Assembly (NCBI GenBank): GCA_028719265.1
Contig: JAQUKF010000037.1
Span: 1 to 10,383, forward strand
DNA length: 10,383 nt
Source: Candidatus Omnitrophota bacterium
Lineage (GTDB): Bacteria > Omnitrophota > Gorgyraeia > Gygaellales > Profunditerraquicolaceae
Direction: 5' to 3'
The position numbers and the translations under genes were made by a program. This document shows positions 1 to 5,900 of the stretch, piece after piece (within the stretch, counting starts at the first letter, position 1; the number at the start of each line of letters is the position of its first letter). The notes beneath the pieces are model-generated. The model was not told the origin of the DNA and ran no database searches. It saw only the letters and a program-made list of their open reading frames with translations.

Positions 1-270
1 CTTGGCGGATGCGCTTCTATGTGCCCCGTAGGTGTGCTTTATACAGAAGTAAAAGTTCCGAATCTGATGGGTGACGGAAAAGATATATCTTACTCAAAAG
101 TAGGGGTAGCTAAAGCAACCTCCGTGCTTTCTCTTGTGGCAACCGGTGACGCAAGCGTAAAAGCCGCTGCGGCAAACGCCAATATCAAAACCATCAAATA
201 TGTGGATTACGACGCAAAGAATATCCTGGGTTTTTACGGTGAGTACACAACCACTGTTTACGGGGATTAA
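1..270 (+). CDS. TRL-like family lipoprotein, 5' end truncated by window edge
   Basis: The reading frame is open from the first base, so the gene begins outside the window. The first visible residues, L-G-G-C-A-S, form a lipobox, with the cysteine as the probable lipidation site. This indicates an envelope lipoprotein whose signal peptide is mostly cut off, so the first in-frame ATG (position 19) is not the true start. The mature part of about 85 residues matches the pattern of the TRL-like family (named for a tRNA-associated locus): G-V-L-Y-T near the N-terminus, a central V-A-T-G-D-A-S-V-K-A-A-A segment, then I-K-Y-V-D-Y and a C-terminal G-E-Y-T-T-T-V-Y-G. The molecular function of this family is not known. 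It is the only plus-strand gene, converges on the DUF2062 gene and ends 16 bases before a strong hairpin. No tRNA is visible beside it. Confidence 0.82.
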   Translation, partial: LGGCASMCPVGVLYTEVKVPNLMGDGKDISYSKVGVAKATSVLSLVATGDASVKAAAANANIKTIKYVDYDAKNILGFYGEYTTTVYGD

Positions 271-286
271 GTAAAGTAATTTACGT

Positions 287-326
287 AATATTAAGGCCGG
301 CGCCTATTGGTGCCGGCCTTAATATT
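287..326. terminator. Bidirectional intrinsic terminator hairpin between convergent genes
   Basis: An 18-base left arm (287-304) pairs with an 18-base right arm (309-326) around a TATT loop, with one G-T wobble. The inner part is GC-rich (GGCCGGC against GCCGGCC) and the outer part is AT-rich (AATATTAA against TTAATATT). The hairpin therefore carries A and T residues on both sides and can act in either direction. It sits 16 bases past the stop of the TRL lipoprotein gene and 10 bases past the stop of the DUF2062 gene, where a shared terminator is expected. Uninterrupted U tracts are short, so efficiency is inferred. Confidence 0.85.
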
Positions 327-336
327 TATACGGATA

Positions 337-801
337 TTATCCCCGGGCTCTCTTTTCGGCAGCGAATAAAACGACTAAATAGCTTAGCAGTCCCAGGAAT
401 AAAGCAATGACCAGGTATCCTGCAACAACCGGCAGTATCAATTCCAGGAAAGAAATCTTCATAAAATTATTCCACTGGAAATTATGAATAAGCTCTCTGG
501 CCTGGCGGTGCACCTCCTGCCATGGCCTGCCCATCAGCATAGAGCCGACCTTCACCGCAAAAACAAAGGTTACGATACTTAACCATGAATTGGTTATGAT
601 ACTGCCCAACAAGGCTGCTGCGCGGTTGGCGCGGAAAACAAATGCCAGGAATAAGGCGGCGGCAGGCCCTGTGGCCGGAAAGAATCCCGAAAAAACCCCC
701 AGCCCCACACCCAGGGCGATTTTCCGGGGAGAATCGTTGATCTTAAAAAGTTTCTCAAAAATAAAACTGCCTATCCTGGAAATAGCAGGTTTTTTAATCA
801 T
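337..801 (-). CDS. DUF2062 domain membrane protein
   Basis: From the ATG at 801 the product is 154 residues. It has the DUF2062 signature: S-P-R-K-I-A-L-G-V-G-L-G-V-F-S-G-F-F-P at residues 24-42, followed by hydrophobic helices. Predicted membrane segments are about 26-57, 66-90 and 118-147, with a basic C-terminus (K-R-A-R-G). The family is found in inner membranes and its function is not established. The frame is also open to an ATG at 864, which would add 21 residues and overlap the radical SAM gene by 61 bases. I prefer 801 because it starts 2 bases after that gene's stop codon and the extra residues do not look like the family N-terminus. No clear ribosome binding site precedes either start. 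It is the last gene of the left operon. Confidence 0.8.
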   Translation of the reverse strand: MIKKPAISRIGSFIFEKLFKINDSPRKIALGVGLGVFSGFFPATGPAAALFLAFVFRANRAAALLGSIITNSWLSIVTFVFAVKVGSMLMGRPWQEVHRQARELIHNFQWNNFMKISFLELILPVVAGYLVIALFLGLLSYLVVLFAAEKRARG

Positions 802-803
802 AT

Positions 804-1763
804 TTAAACAGGCTTGATATTTACCCCCGCAAAACGTTCTGAACCATAAGATTCCTGGATCCATCCGTTGAGCAAGCCATATTTCTCCAATATTCCCTTG
901 GCTTCTTCATATTCGCTTTCCTTCAGGCGGCGGCTGATCTCGGGATAACCGCGGGCCCGGTAATAAGGCAGGTACTGGCTCATCAGACTGACATAAGTAT
1001 CTCCGGAAATATTCTCAGAGATAAAACGCATTACCTCCTCTGTCCCCGAAACCCTGTTCGGCAAAACCAGGTGCCTTACTATCAACCCTCTCCTGATCAA
1101 TCCCCGTTTATCAAATTCCGCAGTCCCCACCTGCCGGTACATCTCTTTTACTGCCTGCCGGTTATACTGCGGGTAATCCAAAGCATGCGAATATTTCTGC
1201 GACATTGCGCTGTCCGCATAACGCATATCCGCAAGATATATATCAACTATGCCTTCAAGCAGCTCCAGTATTTCTACCAGCTCATATCCGCCGGTATTAT
1301 AGACCAAGGGTATATTTAAACCCTTTTCAACAGCCGCCTCCAAAGCTTTGAGTATCTGCGGAAGGACATGCGTAGGGGTCACCAGGTTGATATTATGGCA
1401 GCCTGAAGCCTGCAGGCTTAACATTATCTGCGCCAGCTCTTCAAACCCATATTCCCTTCCTGCGCCCAGCTGGCTGAATTCGTAATTCTGGCAATAGACA
1501 CAGCCCATATTGCAATTACTGAAGAATATTGTGCCGCTGCCGGACGACCCGGAAACAGGCGGCTCCTCCCCGTGATGGCTCATAAAACTATACACCTTGG
1601 GCAGCCGGGCAGTCTTGCAGAAACCTGTATTGCCTTCAAGTCGGTTGACCTTGCAGCGCCGGGGGCATATTTCGCACGAACCAAGGCTGTCAAAAAGCCT
1701 GCCGGCAACCTCTTTTAGTTTTCCGTTCCTGCTTGCGCCTAAATATGAAGGGTATATCGACAT
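804..1763 (-). CDS. Radical SAM protein, PflX-like (pyruvate formate-lyase activase-like)
   Basis: The protein has 319 residues. The radical SAM motif CxxxCxxC is C84-N-M-G-C88-V-Y-C91, which would bind a 4Fe-4S cluster and cleave S-adenosylmethionine. A second cysteine set lies near the N-terminus (C30, C33, C37, C49), as in the PflX-like group (COG1313), and may hold another cluster or zinc. Other family landmarks are Y-N-T-G-G-Y-E and V-D-I-Y-L-A-D-M-R-Y near the middle, and L-V-L-P-N in the C-terminal half. The family is annotated as pyruvate formate-lyase activating enzyme-like, but its substrate is unknown. No formate-lyase-type glycyl radical enzyme is in the window, so the name should not be read as a function. 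It begins 3 bases after the M48 protease stop, indicating co-transcription. The ATG lacks an obvious Shine-Dalgarno sequence. Confidence 0.87.
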   Translation of the reverse strand: MSIYPSYLGASRNGKLKEVAGRLFDSLGSCEICPRRCKVNRLEGNTGFCKTARLPKVYSFMSHHGEEPPVSGSSGSGTIFFSNCNMGCVYCQNYEFSQLGAGREYGFEELAQIMLSLQASGCHNINLVTPTHVLPQILKALEAAVEKGLNIPLVYNTGGYELVEILELLEGIVDIYLADMRYADSAMSQKYSHALDYPQYNRQAVKEMYRQVGTAEFDKRGLIRRGLIVRHLVLPNRVSGTEEVMRFISENISGDTYVSLMSQYLPYYRARGYPEISRRLKESEYEEAKGILEKYGLLNGWIQESYGSERFAGVNIKPV

Positions 1764-1766
1764 GAT

Positions 1767-2519
1767 TTAACTGTTCAAAGCGGCAATCTCCTTGCCGGCT
1801 TCCTTTATGCGCTCATCTATAGGAGGATGGGAACTTAAAAAAACCGGGACGTACCTGCCGCTCTTGCTTTCCTGTTTGAGCTTCTGGAAAAAAGTAACCA
1901 TTCCGTGCGGGTCAAAACCTGCCGCCCTGGCATATCTAACTCCCAACCTATCCGCCAAATATTCGTCTTTACGGCTATAGCCTAATGAGACTACGCTGAA
2001 TACGACATCAACCGCCTGTATAACCTTGCCTTTGCCGCTTACCCCTAAAGCGATCGAGCTTAACAATTGATACCCCAATACCGCCTGCAGGCGCTTTACG
2101 CTGTGGCGCGCGGCGATATGCCCTACTTCATGCCCGACCACTGCCGCCAGCTCATCGTCGTTGGCTGCCTCAAGCAGCCCCCTGTTCACATAAACTCCTC
2201 CCCCGGGTATGGCAAAGGCGTTAAACTCCTTTTCGTCAACTATACTGAAACGGTAATTGACATCTTTACGGTCCGATACCGCGGCAACCCTGCTGCCTAT
2301 CTCCTCCAGGCGTTTCTGCATGCCGGGATCACTGACAAGCTTCGTTTCACGGCTAATCTCTTTAGCCATATCGTTCCCCAGCGCAACCTCGGACTTGGTA
2401 TCTATGAAAAAACTTTCCTTGCGCCCGGTAGCCGGATTGTATATAGTGGTACATCCGCCCGACAGAAACAGGCAGCAGGCCAGGATAACCTGCGCTGTCT
2501 TCTTTATTTTAAGGAGCAT
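1767..2519 (-). CDS. M48 family zinc metalloprotease, probable lipoprotein
   Basis: The product has 250 residues. An N-terminal basic and hydrophobic signal segment (residues 1-22) ends in L-S-G-G-C, with C23 as probable lipidation site. The lipobox is imperfect because -3 is Ser. The catalytic zinc motif H130-E-V-G-H134 is clear. The third ligand is probably E186 in D-E-Y-L-A-D, and the family's S-S-H-P-P motif lies at 229-233. Q/N-A-F-A-I-P-G-G-type sequence (N100 to G108) is also typical of M48. Known relatives such as BepA and LoiP are periplasmic or outer-membrane proteases that handle misfolded envelope proteins, and the same role is inferred here. The ATG overlaps the end of the DUF4416 gene by 11 bases. 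An AGGG Shine-Dalgarno lies about 7 bases upstream and supports this start. Confidence 0.9.
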   Translation of the reverse strand: MLLKIKKTAQVILACCLFLSGGCTTIYNPATGRKESFFIDTKSEVALGNDMAKEISRETKLVSDPGMQKRLEEIGSRVAAVSDRKDVNYRFSIVDEKEFNAFAIPGGGVYVNRGLLEAANDDELAAVVGHEVGHIAARHSVKRLQAVLGYQLLSSIALGVSGKGKVIQAVDVVFSVVSLGYSRKDEYLADRLGVRYARAAGFDPHGMVTFFQKLKQESKSGRYVPVFLSSHPPIDERIKEAGKEIAALNS

Positions 2520-3024
2520 AAAGTTCCCTGATCGCGTTAAAAATGTTTAAATATTCCGGGCTGCGGTAATCCGGATATGTCCAATCGTTCGGAGCGAATG
2601 AATTCCCGCGGTAACTCAACGTTATCTCCGCAAAGACTCCTTTTCCCAGATATATCCTATGGGCGTAATCCTTGGTCGAAGCAAGCACTAATTTCGCCAT
2701 GTCCAGATACCCGGGATCGATATTCACCATGCGCCTGCCTGAATCCAGAAACCTGGACTCCACCTTGTTGGTATAGAGCTTGATGCGGAAAAGCTCTTGA
2801 ATGGGTATGAGGCGGCTAAAACTGACAAACCTTTTCTTTAACCCGGCCCCCATCTCCTTTTCGTAATAATCGGTGCAGTCGAAATCAACCGCTCCAGACT
2901 CAAAGTCCGTTTTACCGAATCTCCTCTTCAGTATATCCCTGGACTTAAAGAAAAAGGCTTCATCCTTATAGATGAAGCCGATAATAAGTTTGACCCGCGG
3001 GCTATGCCTGTTTATTTTTCCCAC
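2509..3024 (-). CDS. DUF4416 family protein
   Basis: The product has 171 residues and starts with GTG. It follows the DUF4416 pattern through its whole length: K-L-I-I-G-F-I-Y near the N-terminus, F-D-C-T-D-Y-Y-E-K-E-M-G at 48-59, I-K-L-Y-T-N at 81-86, N-I-D-P-G-Y-L at 101-107, S-T-K-D-Y-A-H-R-I-Y-L at 116-126 and W-T-Y-P-D-Y-R-S at 148-155. The conserved Asp, His and Tyr residues could form an active site, but the family has no demonstrated activity. No signal peptide or membrane segment is seen, so it should be cytoplasmic. It lies 10 bases after the PilZ gene and overlaps the protease gene by 11 bases, consistent with an operon. The GTG has no strong ribosome binding site, and an in-frame TAA upstream limits extension. 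Confidence 0.85.
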   Translation of the reverse strand: MGKINRHSPRVKLIIGFIYKDEAFFFKSRDILKRRFGKTDFESGAVDFDCTDYYEKEMGAGLKKRFVSFSRLIPIQELFRIKLYTNKVESRFLDSGRRMVNIDPGYLDMAKLVLASTKDYAHRIYLGKGVFAEITLSYRGNSFAPNDWTYPDYRSPEYLNIFNAIRELYAP

Positions 3025-3034
3025 AAAGAAATTT

Positions 3035-3385
3035 CTAAGACAAGAAACGGCTTATATAAGCGGTGATCTTCTTGCGCTCCTCAGGACGCACCTGGTTGAA
3101 GAAAATGGCGATATTGAACCCGCCATTCTGCTCATCTTCGCTCCTTACCACTACCCCTCTGCATTCAACGATGGTATCCTTCCCCGCGCGCTCATTTGCG
3201 GGAAGGCTAAGCTTCACCGAGATCTTGGTAAACGGCGGGATATACTTGTCAAGGTGGCAATAAGCGCCTACACAGCTTATATTGCGGGTAGTCGTGGAAA
3301 AATCATACCCGTTTACCGCAACATTGAAAGGCAGCTTATGCTCTAAACGCGGGTGTACCCTGCGTTCCCTGGCTATCTTCGTCAT
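3035..3385 (-). CDS. PilZ domain protein (proximal to DUF4416)
   Basis: The product has 116 residues and consists of a single PilZ domain. Both cyclic-di-GMP-binding signatures are present: RxxxR as R9-V-H-P-R13, and (D/N)xSxxG as N35-I-S-C-V-G40. The rest fits the beta-barrel pattern and ends in a helix (E-E-R-K-K-I-T-A-Y-I). With no output domain, it probably acts as a stand-alone receptor or adaptor that changes partner binding when it holds cyclic-di-GMP. The start codon overlaps the stop of the upstream zinc-protein gene (ATGA), and an AGAGG Shine-Dalgarno sits just before it, so translation is probably coupled. The domain is confident. The pathway it controls cannot be told from the window. 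Confidence 0.88.
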   Translation of the reverse strand: MTKIARERRVHPRLEHKLPFNVAVNGYDFSTTTRNISCVGAYCHLDKYIPPFTKISVKLSLPANERAGKDTIVECRGVVVRSEDEQNGGFNIAIFFNQVRPEERKKITAYISRFLS

Positions 3386-3579
3386 TTAGCCTCTTCTGCC
3401 GACCCCGCCTTGTTTTTAGCGATAAAGGCTCGCCAGCATCTCTTACTGCAATAAAATTTACCGTCGCGATAATATCTTTTCAGTTTCTTGATCAACTTAT
3501 TGCAGGCCGGGCAGTTAGTCTGCTTTTCGACCTTTGGCTTTGCCTCTTCCTGTCCTTCTTTCACTGCTTCAGCTGCCAT
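3382..3579 (-). CDS. Small four-cysteine putative zinc-binding protein
   Basis: The product has 65 residues. Cysteines C23, C26, C44 and C48 are spaced CxxC-x17-CxxxC, which resembles a zinc ribbon or treble-clef/TRASH-like knuckle. The intervening segment is basic and aromatic (K-L-K-R-Y-Y-R-D-G-K-F-Y-C). Both termini are rich in Ala, Glu and Lys and are probably disordered. I do not recognise a named family with certainty. Nucleic-acid binding or a metal-dependent protein contact are both possible. The gene lies between two PilZ genes, 29 bases after one and overlapping the other by 4 bases. An AAAGGA sequence upstream of the ATG is a plausible ribosome binding site. Its fixed place in the operon and intact metal-ligand pattern argue that it is a real gene. 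Confidence 0.75.
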   Translation of the reverse strand: MAAEAVKEGQEEAKPKVEKQTNCPACNKLIKKLKRYYRDGKFYCSKRCWRAFIAKNKAGSAEEAK

Positions 3580-3608
3580 TTATGGTTTTCCTTTCCATTG
3601 GTTGATGA

Positions 3609-3980
3609 TCACTTTACGTGCATGTTCACAAAATCATTAAGATAACTTCTCTCCAGCCTGTCAAACTCCAGGAACTCCACCCCTGTCTGCTGCCGGCTGG
3701 AATGAGCCACGGGCATCGACCAAGCCACCTTACCCAAAGGTCTGATCAGGCGGTTCAAAACATTTATTTCAAGCATTAGCAGGGTGGAAACGGGGATAAA
3801 CTTATCGCTGGTGAACTTCAAACCGCCGCAACTGATATCGTTGCCTAGGACATTGTCAAAATCAGGCTTGCCTCTGATCTGGTAGCGTATCTGCGAACGA
3901 AAATCTACCCGGGGGAATGTCCGGTTTTCCCTTGATTTCGTAAAAATCGCCATTGCTGCCTTTTTGAGCTTAGCGGCCAT
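3609..3980 (-). CDS. PilZ domain protein (first gene of left operon)
   Basis: The product has 123 residues with one PilZ domain. The RxxxR motif is R20-T-F-P-R24 and the DxSxxG motif is D48-I-S-C-G-G53, so cyclic-di-GMP binding is expected. It is only distantly similar to the second PilZ protein in this operon, so a recent tandem duplication is unlikely. The start is uncertain. The ATG at 3980 gives an Ala/Lys-rich N-terminus (M-A-A-K-L-K-K) but has no close Shine-Dalgarno. The ATG at 3953 (residue 10) has AAAAAGG five bases upstream and keeps the whole domain. The gene is the first one after the promoter and structured leader at 3981-4125, so it is the most direct target of any control exerted there. 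Confidence 0.85.
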   Translation of the reverse strand: MAAKLKKAAMAIFTKSRENRTFPRVDFRSQIRYQIRGKPDFDNVLGNDISCGGLKFTSDKFIPVSTLLMLEINVLNRLIRPLGKVAWSMPVAHSSRQQTGVEFLEFDRLERSYLNDFVNMHVK

Positions 3981-3998
3981 AAATCGCTTGAATGTCTT

Positions 3999-4091
3999 CC
4001 GCTAAACCAAAAGAACCCTCACCTGAGGGCCCAAAAGAGCGGTTTTCTTATGGCTGCTCGAGGCAACCGCGGCTGTTTTATCGCCTCTGAT
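3999..4091 (-). promoter_or_regulatory. Structured 5' leader with alternative pairings and terminator-like hairpin
   Basis: Between the inferred transcription start (about 4091) and the PilZ gene the leader offers four helices. A: GAGGCGA (4087-4081) with TTGCCTC (4066-4060). B: GCGGTT (4070-4065) with AACCGC (4044-4039). C: CCGCT (4042-4038) with AGCGG (4003-3999). T: an 8-pair hairpin (4032-4025 with 4020-4013, loop AGGT, two G-T pairs) followed by TTTTGGTTT. B overlaps both A and C, so it excludes them, whereas A, C and T can coexist. An 8-base direct repeat, TCTTTTGG, flanks T. This layout is what a riboswitch, protein-binding leader or attenuator would show. I could not match it to a known class. 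The pairings are seen by eye and no folding energy was computed. Confidence 0.45.
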
Positions 4092-4096
4092 GAAAA

Positions 4097-4125
4097 AATA
4101 TAGCACATATTGCCGAAAATGTCAA
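4097..4125 (-). promoter_or_regulatory. Sigma70-type promoter driving the left operon
   Basis: On the minus strand the -35 box TTGACA (4125-4120) is a perfect consensus. A 17-base spacer leads to TATATT (4102-4097), which differs from TATAAT at one position. A TG dinucleotide one base before the -10 box makes it an extended -10. The predicted start is around 4088-4091, about 110 bases upstream of the first PilZ gene. It lies in the only sizeable intergenic gap, so it probably drives the seven genes from 3980 to 337. Confidence 0.78.
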
Positions 4126-4187
4126 TACTTTACGGGCCGGGACGGATAATGGTTTTTCGACTTAAGGAAATTTGAACGAACGGGCAT
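4126..4187. other. Spacer between aroB stop and left-operon promoter, no terminator seen
   Basis: No convincing stem followed by a T tract is visible downstream of aroB on the minus strand. No coding frame or repeat is apparent. The left operon may thus receive both its own promoter and read-through from aroB. Confidence 0.5.
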
Positions 4188-5273
4188 TCAGGAAATCCTG
4201 GCAACAGCATCCTTTACCAGCTTCAAGGCTATTCCTTCCATGACTACTGGCCTGCCAATACCCCGGATAAGTACCAAGCGGTTCTGTTTGCCGATGAATT
4301 TCTTATCGTGATAATAGGCATTAAGGATTTTATTTATTGGCAGACGTTTTAGCTTCACCGGCAGTCCGTAAAGGCGGATTAGTTTTTCAATGCGCGAAAC
4401 CGGCTCTTCCCCGATCAATCCCAACTTAAGGCTTAAATCCGAAGCGGCGACCATTCCCAAAGCTACCGCCTCCCCGTGATTATAGCCTTTATAGCCGCAA
4501 GCCGACTCGATCGCATGGCCTAAAGTATGCCCAAAATTCAGGATAGTCCTTAACCCTGACATCTCCTTTTCATCGCGGCCGGCTATCTCCGCCTTTATGC
4601 CGCTGCAGGCACCAACTATCCGTTTAAGCGCATCCGGCCTTCCTGCGACAATATCCTTATGCCTGACCTCCAGGAAACTAAACAGGCTCGGGTCACGGAT
4701 GACCGCGTATTTGATCACCTCGGCCAGTCCTGAAACTATCTGGCGCTTATCAAGTGTTTTAAGAAAATCGATATCGCTGAATACCAGCCTTGGCTGATAA
4801 AAGGCGCCCACCAGGTTCTTGCCTGCATCAAGGTCTACCGCGGTCTTTCCGCCGATAGCCGAATCCACCTGGGCAAGCAGGGTCGTGGGGATCTGTACGT
4901 AAGGCACCCCGCGTTTATAAACGGAGGCGACAAAACCCGCCAGGTCCCCTACTACCCCTCCGCCGAACGCAACGACAAAAACCTTCTTCTCCCTGTCGAA
5001 ACCCGCCAAGTCCCTAATTAGCTGCCAGGCGTTCTTCAAAGACTTGCTTTTTTCACTGTCGGGGACAATTTTAAAACGACAGCCGAAACCGGCCCCGCAC
5101 AGGACGCTGGAAATCCGTTTTCCGTATTTCCTCATCAACAGGGAGTTGGTAATCACATAAGCATCCCTGCCGACATCCAGCCTTTTCAAATACCCGGGCA
5201 GCTTATCCAATATTTTTCTGCCGATGATTATGTCGTATGAGCGCCTGCCTAATTCCACTTTTACCTTGCGCAT
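4188..5273 (-). CDS. aroB: 3-dehydroquinate synthase
   Basis: The product is 361 residues, the usual length for the enzyme. It converts DAHP to 3-dehydroquinate, the second step of the shikimate pathway, using NAD and a divalent metal in the cytoplasm. The NAD-binding loop G-G-G-V-V-G-D is at 104-110, and the P-T-T-L-L-A-Q-V-D-S-A-I-G-G-K block at 129-143. Metal ligands are E185 (in G-L-A-E-V-I-K), H249 (N-F-G-H-T-L-G-H) and H266 (N-H-G-E-A-V). All are intact, so it should be active. The ATG directly follows the TAA of the M50 gene with no gap, and GGGGGTAGG precedes it. No other shikimate gene is in the window. No clear terminator follows its stop, so reading through into the PilZ operon is possible. 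Confidence 0.97.
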   Translation of the reverse strand: MRKVKVELGRRSYDIIIGRKILDKLPGYLKRLDVGRDAYVITNSLLMRKYGKRISSVLCGAGFGCRFKIVPDSEKSKSLKNAWQLIRDLAGFDREKKVFVVAFGGGVVGDLAGFVASVYKRGVPYVQIPTTLLAQVDSAIGGKTAVDLDAGKNLVGAFYQPRLVFSDIDFLKTLDKRQIVSGLAEVIKYAVIRDPSLFSFLEVRHKDIVAGRPDALKRIVGACSGIKAEIAGRDEKEMSGLRTILNFGHTLGHAIESACGYKGYNHGEAVALGMVAASDLSLKLGLIGEEPVSRIEKLIRLYGLPVKLKRLPINKILNAYYHDKKFIGKQNRLVLIRGIGRPVVMEGIALKLVKDAVARIS

Positions 5274-5900
5274 TTAACCTACCCCCATAAGCCTGATCAC
5301 CGCACCTACCATCGGCCAGAGGAGCCTGTCGAATACCCCGAGCCAGATGAAGGCAAAAAGTATAATGAATCCATAACGTTCAAGAAGAATATATTGACGG
5401 GCCAGCCCTTCCGGCAACAGCCCCATAATAACCCGTGAACCGTCAAGCGGCGGGACAGGTATCAGATTGAATAAAGCCAGCACGACATTTATCAAGAGCA
5501 GGTTAAAAAGCAGGTAAACAGAAACCCCCGGCAAAGGAAAAACTTTTAATACCCGGGCAATGACAAATGCCAGGATAAAATTGGCCAGCGGACCGCTTAA
5601 TCCTATCCAGATTATATCTCTCTTCGGATTTTTCAGCGCCCGGTAATTGATGGGTACCGGTTTTGCGGCTCCAAAGACAAAGTGGCCGGAGGTGGAAATA
5701 AAAAGCAAAAGCGGCAGGACCACGGTCCAAAACGGATCGATATGAGCCAGGGGATTCAAAGTCAATCTCCCCGAAAACCTGGCAGTAGAATCACCCAGTT
5801 TATAGGCGGTGAATCCGTGCGCAAACTCATGCACGGTCATAGCGACCAGCAGCAAAGAAAAGGATATGGCAAATGAAACTACCAGGTGGGGTAAATTCAA
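5274..5900 (-). CDS. Site-2 protease family (M50) membrane metalloprotease
   Basis: The product has 208 residues and is mostly hydrophobic, with membrane segments at about 6-28, 57-73, 96-117, 127-149 and 170-191. The zinc motif H24-E-F-A-H28 sits at the end of the first segment, and the third ligand D153 lies in P-P-L-D-G-S-R. S-G-P-L-A-N-F at 102-108 is also typical of the short, PDZ-less M50 group. Relatives cleave substrates within the membrane, but natural substrates of this subgroup are mostly unknown. The start is a TTG that overlaps the TGA of the SH3b gene by 4 bases. GAGG lies 7 bases upstream and supports it, and the N-terminus matches the family. Zero spacing to aroB implies co-translation. 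Confidence 0.93.
   Translation of the reverse strand: MNLPHLVVSFAISFSLLLVAMTVHEFAHGFTAYKLGDSTARFSGRLTLNPLAHIDPFWTVVLPLLLFISTSGHFVFGAAKPVPINYRALKNPKRDIIWIGLSGPLANFILAFVIARVLKVFPLPGVSVYLLFNLLLINVVLALFNLIPVPPLDGSRVIMGLLPEGLARQYILLERYGFIILFAFIWLGVFDRLLWPMVGAVIRLMGVG

Noticed and set aside
802..864. N-terminal extension of the DUF2062 protein
   Set aside because: It would overlap the radical SAM gene by 61 bases, and the added residues do not resemble the family start.
2067..2531. Plus-strand open frame of 154 codons
   Set aside because: It is antisense to the M48 protease, whose motifs are intact, and its product looks like no known protein.
3035..3980. The two PilZ genes as a recent tandem duplication
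   Set aside because: Apart from the shared binding motifs, the two proteins are clearly different in sequence, so any duplication is old.
4060..4078. Stretch resembling the 3' half of a GEMM-I cyclic-di-GMP riboswitch (minus strand, CAGCCGCGGTTGCC)
   Set aside because: The 5' half with GCAAACC-like and CGCAAAGCC-like elements is absent, and the promoter leaves too little room upstream. The resemblance is short and may be chance.
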